Shown here: positions 7,374 through 13,594 of the stretch, piece after piece
How positions within the stretch are numbered: position 1 is the stretch's first letter
Layout: each line of letters starts with the position of its first letter
Assembly (NCBI GenBank): GCA_947311265.1
Contig: CAMZKQ010000096.1
Span: 1 to 13,708, forward strand
Length of the DNA: 13,708 nucleotides
DNA from: an uncultured Chlorobiota bacterium
GTDB taxonomy: Bacteria; Bacteroidota; Bacteroidia; Bacteroidales; JAADGE01
Direction of reading: 5' to 3'
Program-made: the position numbers and the translations under genes
Notes under the pieces: generated by a model
Seen by the model: only the letters and a program-made list of their open reading frames with translations
Database searches by the model: none
What the model was told of the DNA's origin: nothing

Positions 7374-7943
7374 ATGAAAAAAATATTTTTTATAACTTTA
7401 TTAGCCACTCTTTTTAGCAGTTCTGTTTTTTCGCAAGACTTAAAGAAAGATGCCGTTCCTAAACAATACTCATTTGAACTTGGGGGGCGGTACATTGCTG
7501 CGAGCAGTTTTGATAATAAGGCATCGGCAGGCGGAACATTTTTGTTTGATTATGCTTGGCAGCTTTCTGGCTTTACCCGAAGTAACGCCTCATTTATATC
7601 CGTACCACTGGGCTACACCATTTTACTTCCCGATACAAAAGACGATAAACAAATGGCTATTCTCTCCTACGGCTGGACGGTACGCCACGAAATTGGTTAC
7701 GAAAAAAAAGTTATTCCATTTTTCTCTTACAGCCTACTGCTCAACCAATTGCGGATTTCAGGTACAGAGGGAGCCGTTTTTGGTCATCAAACAAAATTCG
7801 ATTTTGGTATTAATTTTAAAACCTCAACTCGCATACAATACTTCACCAAAGTGGAGTATAGCTTTACTCGCTATCCAAAGCTAGGCACGGCTAGTAGCCA
7901 AAGAATGCACGTTGCCGAACTCAAATTTGGTTTCCGGTTTTAA
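7374..7943 (+). CDS. Probable small outer-membrane beta-barrel protein
   Basis: The product is 189 aa. MKKIFFITLLATLFSSSVFS-Q (1-21) is a clear Sec signal peptide with likely cleavage after S20. The mature part alternates polar and hydrophobic/aromatic residues (FELGGRYIAASSF, GGTFLFDYAW, RIQYFTKVEYSFTRY) and ends with AELKFGFRF. The terminal Phe is the classical recognition signal for outer-membrane barrel insertion. The size suits an 8-strand barrel. I cannot assign a named family. The reading frame extends upstream to a TTG at 7287, but the ATG at 7374 is preferred because the signal peptide starts there and the -7 element lies between the two. Its TAA stop shares TTAA with the convergent repeat-protein gene, so the two envelope genes meet tail to tail. 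Confidence 0.8.
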   Translation: MKKIFFITLLATLFSSSVFSQDLKKDAVPKQYSFELGGRYIAASSFDNKASAGGTFLFDYAWQLSGFTRSNASFISVPLGYTILLPDTKDDKQMAILSYGWTVRHEIGYEKKVIPFFSYSLLLNQLRISGTEGAVFGHQTKFDFGINFKTSTRIQYFTKVEYSFTRYPKLGTASSQRMHVAELKFGFRF

Positions 7944-8641
7944 TCGCCCAGCCTAGTAACCCGACCTAGCTTATCGAACTTTACAGTTGTTCCCGACGGA
8001 AATACTTCCCTTTTTTTGCCTTTAAAGCGAAATGAAGTTTTACCGGCTAATGTGCCTTGCCTTACATATCCTAATTTATTGAAGCTAACTTGTGTTTCCT
8101 CTTTAAATTCAACAATTTTTAAGGCGCCGGTCATTAACTTCATGTCGGTTACTAGTGTCCCAAATATTATATTGCCACTATCATCGAAAACAACCTGATG
8201 GTCTTTTAAAAAATAAGCTTTACTTCCCGATTTTGTTTTAAAATAGGAATTTCTGCTTAATGTAGCAGAAATGAGTTTGCCTTTTTTGTTAAAAATAACT
8301 TTTTCTAAACCTTTCGCATACAGGTAACTACCAGCAGTATATATTGGCAAATCGTACGCCAAAGTACCTGCGATGGCTTTTCCGTCTTTATCAAAAAGTA
8401 TTGTCTTATCCTTTGCAAACGGAATATTAGGGCCTTTTGTCCATAGGCGAGTTTCTTTGGCAAGTGTCCCTTTTTTAATTTTTTTACTTTTACTAAAAAA
8501 AAGGTTATGCCCTCCTTTAAACAGCACACTTACTGCACCTGCACTCACAAGCGAATCTGATTTTATAAAAACAGAATATTGTGCAAGCAAGGCAGTTGCA
8601 TTTATGGAAATAAAAAAAGGTATAAGTAAAAGCCAACGCAT
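7940..8641 (-). CDS. Exported protein of six ~35-residue beta repeats, function unknown
   Basis: The product is 233 aa. Residues 1-20 (MRWLLLIPFFISINATALLA) are a signal peptide with probable cleavage before Q21. The mature protein is almost entirely tandem repeats: a segment like V-x-F-D-K-x-G-K at 82-88, 116-122, 151-157, 186-192 and 221-227, each followed by (G/A)TL at 92-94, 126-128, 161-163 and 196-198, plus an earlier GTL at 58-60. The period is 34-35 residues, giving about six units (47-233). The pattern predicts short beta strands with turns, loosely like MORN or YwqK-type antitoxin repeats, but I could not match a known family. It has no lipobox Cys, so it is periplasmic, surface or secreted. 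It is convergent with the barrel gene and divergent from a kinase gene. Confidence 0.8.
   Translation of the reverse strand: MRWLLLIPFFISINATALLAQYSVFIKSDSLVSAGAVSVLFKGGHNLFFSKSKKIKKGTLAKETRLWTKGPNIPFAKDKTILFDKDGKAIAGTLAYDLPIYTAGSYLYAKGLEKVIFNKKGKLISATLSRNSYFKTKSGSKAYFLKDHQVVFDDSGNIIFGTLVTDMKLMTGALKIVEFKEETQVSFNKLGYVRQGTLAGKTSFRFKGKKREVFPSGTTVKFDKLGRVTRLGD
7943..8503 (-). repeat. Coding tandem repeat region (about six 34-35-codon units)
   Basis: The repeats inside the exported protein are visible at protein level through the recurring F-D/N-K-x-G-K and (G/A)-T-L positions spaced 34, 34, 35 and 35 residues apart. At DNA level the copies are diverged, so this is an old duplication series rather than a slippage-prone array. 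Confidence 0.75.
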
Positions 8642-8701
8642 CGCCCAAAAGTAAAATTTAAAACTAAAAAATACTAAATATCTAAAAAATACATTTCATA
8701 T

Positions 8702-8732
8702 TTTTAATATCGTTAAAATAATTATTAATTTG
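8702..8732 (+). promoter_or_regulatory. Candidate promoter for the second PfkB kinase
   Basis: TTTT (8702-8705), 19 bases and TTAATTTG (8725-8732) are near-matches to TTTG-N19-TAnnTTTG and identical in form to the candidate ahead of uppP. The -7 box ends one base from the minus-strand -7 element at 8734-8741, so the two divergent promoters would overlap or compete. Confidence 0.35.
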
Positions 8733-8733
8733 T

Positions 8734-8765
8734 CAAAATTATTATTTTCATTCAGAATAAACAAA
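8734..8765 (-). promoter_or_regulatory. Candidate promoter for the repeat-protein gene
   Basis: On the minus strand TTTG (8762-8765), a 20-base spacer and TAATTTTG (8734-8741) match both boxes of the Bacteroidota promoter. The inferred leader to the ATG at 8641 is about 86 bases. A second -7 match, TACTTTTG (8646-8653), sits only four bases before the ATG and would give an almost leaderless message. Confidence 0.45.
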
Positions 8766-8770
8766 AAGCA

Positions 8771-9694
8771 ATGCGAAAAATATATGCAGTAGGCGAAACT
8801 ATTTATGATATAATTTTTAAAAACGGAAAGCCCATAGATGCAAAACCTGGTGGAGCATTGTTAAACACCTCGGTTTCGCTAGGCAGGCTGGGGCTAGACA
8901 TTAGCCTTATTGGCGATGTGGCAGATGATGCTGTAGGCGAAATTATTGCCCATTTTCTTACTGAAAACAATGTTGCTACCGACTCTATGTACAGGTACAC
9001 CGATGCAAAATCTCGCTTGGCACTTGCCTTTTTAGATAATGATAATAATGCCAAATACTCCTTCTATAAAATACGAAAAACAGGCTCGGCAAAGCTATCC
9101 TTCCCAACACCAAAAAAAGATGATTTAATTTTATTTGGCTCTTTTTATGGTATGAAATCTGAAATTCGAGAGGATTTAGTCGCCTTTTTAAAGCAAGCTC
9201 GGGCTGTCGGGGCAATTATAATTTACGACCCCAATTTTAGAGCCGCACATAAAGATGTACTCCCTGAGGTTATCGAAATGATTAAAGAAAACATGGAGCT
9301 CTCACACATTATAAAAGGGTCTGACGAAGATTTTTTACATATCTTTGGAAAAGACAACGCTCCTGGCACGTATAAAAAAATTAAAGAAATTACGAATGCA
9401 GCATTAATCTACACGGCTAATCGCCATGGCGTTTGGCTGAATACTGGGAGCTACGAAGAGCATTACAATGCCCTTGCTATTGAACCAGTTAGCACCATTG
9501 GTGCTGGGGATACATTTATGGCAGGCATTGCTTATTCTATCATAAAAAACAATTTATTTTTTGATGATGCAGATAAAATTTCTCGGCAATTTTGGGACAA
9601 AATGATTACGACTTCCATCGAGTTTTCTGGGCATGTGTGTATGGTGTATGATAACTACGTAACCCAAAAATTTGCCGACAAAGTTAAGTTATAA
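8771..9694 (+). CDS. PfkB-family carbohydrate kinase, fructokinase-like
   Basis: This 307-aa cytoplasmic kinase shows the family features in order: VGETIYDIIF (7-16), the sugar-binding PGGALLNTSVSLGRLGL (27-43), DPNFR (153-157), and the ATP/anion-hole signature TIGAGDTFMAG with the catalytic base D247 (GAGD, 244-247). GGA..N..VSLGRLG together with DPNFR is typical of the fructokinase (ScrK-like) and KDG-kinase branches, so a hexose-type substrate is likely, but no sugar transporter or glycosidase sits beside it to confirm this. The ATG at 8771 places the first beta-strand at residue 3. It is only distantly similar to the other PfkB kinase at 629. It is divergent from the repeat-protein gene and 52 bases ahead of the DUF58 gene. 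Confidence 0.92.
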   Translation: MRKIYAVGETIYDIIFKNGKPIDAKPGGALLNTSVSLGRLGLDISLIGDVADDAVGEIIAHFLTENNVATDSMYRYTDAKSRLALAFLDNDNNAKYSFYKIRKTGSAKLSFPTPKKDDLILFGSFYGMKSEIREDLVAFLKQARAVGAIIIYDPNFRAAHKDVLPEVIEMIKENMELSHIIKGSDEDFLHIFGKDNAPGTYKKIKEITNAALIYTANRHGVWLNTGSYEEHYNALAIEPVSTIGAGDTFMAGIAYSIIKNNLFFDDADKISRQFWDKMITTSIEFSGHVCMVYDNYVTQKFADKVKL

Positions 9695-9746
9695 AAGTAC
9701 ACTTTTATTGGTCGTACCAATCCTCTATTAACCCCATAAATCAATT

Positions 9747-11084
9747 TTGAAAACATTTTTTAAAAGCATATTTTTAAGCAATCGGCTCTTTTTCTATATC
9801 GGTACAAATGTTATTTTATTTATAATTTCGCATTTTTTGCCTTCGCTGTATTCCCTTGCAAAGGTAATGCTTACTGGCATGTTTGCTCTTTTGCTTATTG
9901 ATTTTTTTATGCTCTATGCCAGTTCTAAACTTCAAATAGCAGGCAAAAGGAACACCCCAGAACGCCTCTCTAACGGTGATATAAATGAAATTTATTTTTA
10001 CCTTAAAAATAACTACAACTTTAAAACAAGGCTTTCTGTAATTGATGAAATTCCGCACCAATTTCAGAAAAGAGATTTTGAGATTAATGTTTCCTTAGAG
10101 GCAAAAGAAGAGAAAAATATCCTATACAAACTTAGACCCGTTCGCCGTGGCGAATATGTTTTCGGGAAAATGAATGTCTATGTTTCCACCCTCATTGGCT
10201 TTGTTCGTAAACGGCAAATTTTTGATGACGGACTTCTAGTGCCTGTTTACCCGTCCTACATACAAATGCGAAAATTTGAATTACTTGCCATTTCGAATCG
10301 GCTAACAGAGGCAGGGATAAAAAAAATACGGAAAACAAGTAATAACAACGAGTTTGAACAGATAAGAGAGTACGTGCCTGGCGATGATACCCGCACGATA
10401 AACTGGAAAGCCGTTGCACGACGTGGGAAGCTAATGACTAATCAGTTTCAGGACGAGAAATCGCAGCAAGTATTCAGTATTATAGATATGGGCAGAACCA
10501 TGAAAATGCCTTTTGATGAACTTTCGTTGCTAGATTATGCCATAAACTCTTCGCTAGTAATTTCTAATATTGCGATGCACAAACACGACAAAGCTGGGCT
10601 TATTACCTTTTCCAGTAAGGTAGATAGCCTTGTTCCGGCAGCAAGAAAACCCTCGCAAATGAATTTGATAATGGAGGTACTTTACAAGCAGAAAACTAAT
10701 TTTGAAGAGTCGAATATGGAATTGCTTTATGCTTCAGTAAGGCGAAAAATAAACCAACGCAGCTTACTTTTGCTTTACACTAACTTTGAGGGCATCTCTT
10801 CGATGCGTAGGCAGCTTGGGTTCTTTAAGCGGCTAGCCAGAAACCACCTCACGGTGGTTATTTTCTTCAAAAATACTGAATTATATAAGGTTACAGATGC
10901 CCACCCAAAAACAACGGAAGATATTTATATTAAAACTATTGCAGAAAAATTTGCATACGAAAAAAGGTTAATTGTAAAGGAGCTAAATAATAATAATGTG
11001 CATACTATCCTTACTGCTCCGCAGGATTTAACGGTTAATACTATAAATAAATACCTAGAATTTAAAGCCAAAGGCATGCTCTAG
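9747..11084 (+). CDS. DUF58 domain protein with TTG start
   Basis: The product is 445 aa. Two adjacent membrane helices (about residues 9-30 and 34-55) are followed by a soluble part. The DUF58 hallmark lies at about 202-220: a Glu-rich lead, then EYVPGDDTRTINWKAVARR, followed by a von Willebrand A-like region that starts with FSIIDMGRTM and includes AGLITFSS. DUF58 proteins usually sit next to a MoxR-family AAA+ ATPase and are thought to act in assembly or maturation of envelope complexes. No MoxR gene is adjacent here. The start must be the TTG at 9747: an in-frame TAA lies at 9729, no ATG or GTG is available between them, and the N-terminal membrane segment before the first internal Met is characteristic of the family. 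A strong hairpin terminator follows the stop. Confidence 0.9.
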   Translation: MKTFFKSIFLSNRLFFYIGTNVILFIISHFLPSLYSLAKVMLTGMFALLLIDFFMLYASSKLQIAGKRNTPERLSNGDINEIYFYLKNNYNFKTRLSVIDEIPHQFQKRDFEINVSLEAKEEKNILYKLRPVRRGEYVFGKMNVYVSTLIGFVRKRQIFDDGLLVPVYPSYIQMRKFELLAISNRLTEAGIKKIRKTSNNNEFEQIREYVPGDDTRTINWKAVARRGKLMTNQFQDEKSQQVFSIIDMGRTMKMPFDELSLLDYAINSSLVISNIAMHKHDKAGLITFSSKVDSLVPAARKPSQMNLIMEVLYKQKTNFEESNMELLYASVRRKINQRSLLLLYTNFEGISSMRRQLGFFKRLARNHLTVVIFFKNTELYKVTDAHPKTTEDIYIKTIAEKFAYEKRLIVKELNNNNVHTILTAPQDLTVNTINKYLEFKAKGML

Positions 11085-11095
11085 TAGGCTTAAGC

Positions 11096-11137
11096 AGCAA
11101 AGCAAATTCAAATGAATTTGCTTTGCTATCTTAATTT
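11096..11137 (+). terminator. Rho-independent terminator after the DUF58 gene
   Basis: A perfect 14-bp stem (AGCAAAGCAAATTC at 11096-11109, complement at 11114-11127) has a four-base loop and is followed by ATCTTAATTTT. It lies between convergent genes and may also stop minus-strand transcripts from the ribbon-helix-helix gene, though the minus-strand flank is less T-rich. Confidence 0.8.
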
Positions 11138-11382
11138 TAAAAATCAAAACTTAATGTTGCTTTTTTGTTATTGCTTTCTTCTTCAAAAAGGGAGGGGTAG
11201 TCTTCGTCAAACTTTTTAAGGATAGCAGTAACTAAGGCTTCTCTTATAAATTTCGAGCGGTTTTTAACTTTATACTTTTTGCAGTACTTATTTAAGGCTT
11301 CCATCTCGAGTTCGTTAAGTTGCACTGTTACCGGGAAAACTCTGCGAAACTTATCTGCTTCAGGATTAATTCTCTTTTTCAT
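11137..11382 (-). CDS. Small ribbon-helix-helix (MetJ/Arc type) protein
   Basis: This 81-aa protein has the MetJ/Arc ribbon-helix-helix layout: a beta strand at about 15-22 (VFPVTVQL) that would contact DNA as a dimer, helix A at 24-36 (ELEMEALNKYCKK), a turn with Asn-Arg-Ser (41-43), and helix B at 43-58 (SKFIREALVTAILKKF). The tail is acidic (FDEDYPSLFEEE) and could be a partner-binding region. It starts 15 bases after the stop of the deoxynucleoside kinase gene, so the two are almost surely cotranscribed. No typical toxin gene is adjacent, so it is not obviously an antitoxin. The likely role is a transcription regulator; its target is unknown. The first 14 residues are basic and conserved-looking, so the ATG at 11382 is kept. 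Confidence 0.72.
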   Translation of the reverse strand: MKKRINPEADKFRRVFPVTVQLNELEMEALNKYCKKYKVKNRSKFIREALVTAILKKFDEDYPSLFEEESNNKKATLSFDF

Positions 11383-11397
11383 AAGTCATTAGTTGGA

Positions 11398-12012
11398 CTA
11401 AAATAAGCCATGAAATTGAGCATCAATTTTATCTATTACGTCGCTGATGTCTTTTTTACTACTAACAAAATCAGTTTGGTTAACGTCTATAATAAGTAGT
11501 TTCCCAAGTTTGTAACTTTTTATCCATTCTTCGTACTTTTCATTGAGGCTAGTGAGGTAATCTAGCCGGATTGTATTTTCGTAATCTCGCCCTCTTTTCT
11601 GAATTTGGCGTACAAGTGTAGATACATCTGCCCGCAGGTATATAAGCAAGTCGGGAGGTTTTACCATAGTACTCATTAGTTCAAACAGGCTCATATAATT
11701 CTCATAATCACGGGCTTGCATTAGGCCCATTGCATGTAAGTTTGGGGCAAATATTTTTGCATCTTCGTAGATGGTTCTGTCTTGAATAACGGTTTTTCCT
11801 GATTGGCGAATATCCAATACTTGATTAAATCGGCTATTTAAAAAATAGACCTGCAAATTGAAAGACCAGCGTTGCATGTCTTCGTAAAAGTCGTCTAGGT
11901 AAGGGTTGTCTTCAACGGACTCGTAGTGTGAATCCCAATTGTAATGCTTTGAAAGTACTGTTGTTAATGTGGTTTTTCCTGAGCCAATATTGCCCGCAAT
12001 TGCAATGTGCAT
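11398..12012 (-). CDS. Deoxynucleoside kinase
   Basis: This 204-aa protein belongs to the dCK/dGK family, which phosphorylates deoxynucleosides in the salvage pathway with ATP. The P-loop is GNIGSGKTT (residues 7-15). E31 lies in the position of the substrate-binding Glu (ESVEDNPYL). D78-R79 (QDRTIYEDA) is the family DR pair that positions the 5'-hydroxyl, and KRGRDYE (139-145) is the Arg-rich lid. The length is normal for bacterial members (about 200-220 aa). Substrate preference (dA, dG or broad) cannot be read from sequence alone. The gene lies between frr and a ribbon-helix-helix gene on the same strand and has no promoter of its own that I can see. Readthrough past a weak hairpin after frr is the probable source of its message. 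Confidence 0.93.
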   Translation of the reverse strand: MHIAIAGNIGSGKTTLTTVLSKHYNWDSHYESVEDNPYLDDFYEDMQRWSFNLQVYFLNSRFNQVLDIRQSGKTVIQDRTIYEDAKIFAPNLHAMGLMQARDYENYMSLFELMSTMVKPPDLLIYLRADVSTLVRQIQKRGRDYENTIRLDYLTSLNEKYEEWIKSYKLGKLLIIDVNQTDFVSSKKDISDVIDKIDAQFHGLF

Positions 12013-12030
12013 AATTATAGTTTTAAAGAA

Positions 12031-12051
12031 TGAAACCGTATCGAATACGGT
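12031..12051 (-). terminator. Weak hairpin between frr and the deoxynucleoside kinase gene
   Basis: ACCGTAT (12035-12041) and ATACGGT (12045-12051) form a 7-bp stem with a three-base loop. On the minus strand TTCATTCTTTAAAA follows. It starts 26 bases after the frr stop. The poor T-run suggests partial termination or an RNA-processing site rather than a full stop. Confidence 0.45.
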
Positions 12052-12077
12052 GCTATGTTTATATAAAGGTTTAAGTC

Positions 12078-12641
12078 TTACACCTTCATTACCTCTATTT
12101 CTTTTACAGCAACTGCCTCATCAATTTGTTTTACACAGGCATCGGTTAATTTCTGTGCTTCTACTTCTGCATCTTTGGTGGCATCTTCTGAGAGCCCTTC
12201 TTTAAGCATTTTTTTAAACTCGTCCATCACCTCTTTTCTGATGTTTCTGATGCTAATTTTCGCTTTTTCGCCTTCTGATTTTACTTCCTTTACAATACTA
12301 CGCCGACGTTCTTCTGTAAGCATTGGTACATTTATGCGTATTAAATCGCCATTGTTTACAGGGTTAAATCCCATATTAGAATTTCTAATTTCTTTTTCAA
12401 TAGGGTCTATCATTGCTTTTTCCCAAGGTTGGATTACCAGTGTATGGGCATCGGAAGTGCTTACGTTTGCAATCTGAGCAAGTGGCGTAATTGTGCCGTA
12501 GTAATCTACTTTTATCCCACTAAGCATGTGCGGGTTTGCTTTTCCTGCACGGAGTTTTACAAGTTCTGCTTCTAGGTGGGCAAATGAGTTTGCCATATTT
12601 TCTTTTGCATCATCAAGATACATTTGTACTTCTTCGTCCAT
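12078..12641 (-). CDS. frr: Ribosome recycling factor
   Basis: The product is 187 aa, matching the usual 185. It works with EF-G to split the ribosome after termination. Family landmarks are visible: LRAGKANPHML (30-40), a beta-rich domain with VDYYGTITPLAQIANVS (45-61) and VIQPWEKAMIDPIEKEI (69-85), then NPVNNGDLIRINVPMLTEERRR in the hinge, and a long helical C-terminal part. The ATG at 12641 gives MDEEVQMYLDDAKENM, a normal family start. In many bacteria frr follows pyrH; here only 147 bases separate it from an IS4 remnant, and frr has a full consensus promoter of its own. Confidence 0.97.
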   Translation of the reverse strand: MDEEVQMYLDDAKENMANSFAHLEAELVKLRAGKANPHMLSGIKVDYYGTITPLAQIANVSTSDAHTLVIQPWEKAMIDPIEKEIRNSNMGFNPVNNGDLIRINVPMLTEERRRSIVKEVKSEGEKAKISIRNIRKEVMDEFKKMLKEGLSEDATKDAEVEAQKLTDACVKQIDEAVAVKEIEVMKV

Positions 12642-12681
12642 AACTTGTTTGTTATTAATTTACTGAATATTTGATTTTATG

Positions 12682-12712
12682 CAAATTTATACATTTTTCT
12701 TATGTTTTCAAA
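12682..12712 (-). promoter_or_regulatory. Consensus Bacteroidota promoter for frr
   Basis: On the minus strand TTTG (12709-12712), a 19-base spacer and TAAATTTG (12682-12689) match the consensus in both boxes and in spacing. The start codon lies about 40 bases downstream of the -7 box. This is the best promoter in the window and would let frr be expressed independently of the inserted DNA upstream. Confidence 0.7.
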
Positions 12713-12788
12713 TTTCTTTATCAGTAATTTAAGCTAGTAGGTTCAAACTACTTTTACTTAGTAGCAGCACTGCAAGTAAGTATTTTAC

Positions 12789-13568
12789 CTAAGTACATGA
12801 CAAAAATTGCAATATATTAAATTCTTTTTTCATTTTACTGTTTAATAGATAATTAGCGATATATGACAAGCCATATTTAAAAATTGTGATCGCTTTTCTT
12901 CCATGCTTTTTGATCACTATCTTTTTTATATTTGTATGCAAATAAATACCTACTTTATAGCACCAAACAAAAGCTATCATTACTAACAGTACTAGTTTTT
13001 CTATTCGTTTAATATCTGTCAAATGCGTTTTTTCAATGTCAAAACCACTGGATTTCATTGCTTTAAATGTCATTTCAATTTGCCATCGAAGCTTGTAATA
13101 TTCTTTTGAATCTTCTGGTTGATTATAAGAAATCAAAATTAGAAAATCATTTCCATAAAGTTTACTTCCGGAGATATAGCAAAGCTGCTGATTTATCTTA
13201 ACTATTTTTGGATAAAAAATAAATTCATTAACTCTGTATGCATTAAAAAGCCAAAAAGCTTTTAATTCTTTATTTTTATGAGGAACAAATACTTTAAAGT
13301 TTTTTCGGATACGAATATAGTACCGTAACTTATATTCATTTAAAAAACCAATCCACCGGCTGCCAATAAATTCTCTGTCTGCCACAACACAGTCAATTGT
13401 CTCTTTTCCAAATAGTTTAATATATCGTTTAATTAGTTCAATACGCTCCTTACTGCTTGAATTTCCTCGCTTTGGCAGCATTGCAAACAATAAAGGAAAA
13501 GCAACTCCTTCATATACAACCCCTAACATAAATATAATAAACGTCTTATATAATTGCGGGTATATCAA
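12789..13568 (-). pseudogene. IS4-family transposase, 5'-truncated
   Basis: Read from a TTG at 13568 this gives 259 residues, where IS4 transposases are usually about 370-400. The right-hand parts of a DDE transposase are present: ADREF with the second catalytic Asp (D64), then the IS4 signature Y-2-R-3-E-6-K at Y158, R161, E165, K172, and the IS4-like stretch MKSSGFDIEKTHLTD. The C-terminus ends FLSCT. What is missing is the N-terminal region of about 110 residues and the segment with the first catalytic Asp (usually D-R-T-N-W just before the FMLGVVYEG stretch). Upstream the frame meets TAA at 13587-13589 and further stops. The TTG is therefore only the first available start and the protein is probably inactive. 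It faces the same way as frr. Confidence 0.85.
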
Positions 13569-13584
13569 ATTATTATTATCTTTG
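13554..13584 (+). promoter_or_regulatory. Candidate promoter for the IS630-like gene, lying across the IS junction
   Basis: TTG (13554-13556), a 20-base spacer and TATCTTTG (13577-13584) match the Bacteroidota promoter pattern. The ATG follows ten bases after the -7 box, so the leader would be very short. The TTG box lies in or next to IS4-derived coding sequence. Confidence 0.45.
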
Positions 13585-13594
13585 TCTTAAAAAA

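Noticed and set aside
9693..9721. Short inverted repeats between the second kinase and the DUF58 gene
   Set aside because: AAAAGT/ACTTTT and ATTGGT/ACCAAT are only 6 bp each and have no T-run after them; not enough for a terminator or operator call.
11137..12012. Toxin-antitoxin module
   Set aside because: The ribbon-helix-helix protein could suit an antitoxin, but its partner is a full deoxynucleoside kinase with normal catalytic motifs and no toxin fold.
12725..12800. Possible IS4 terminal inverted repeat (partial repeats around CTTAG, CTAAG and AAGTAA)
   Set aside because: The other end of the element is missing, so no pair of ends can be matched; the repeats are short and imperfect.
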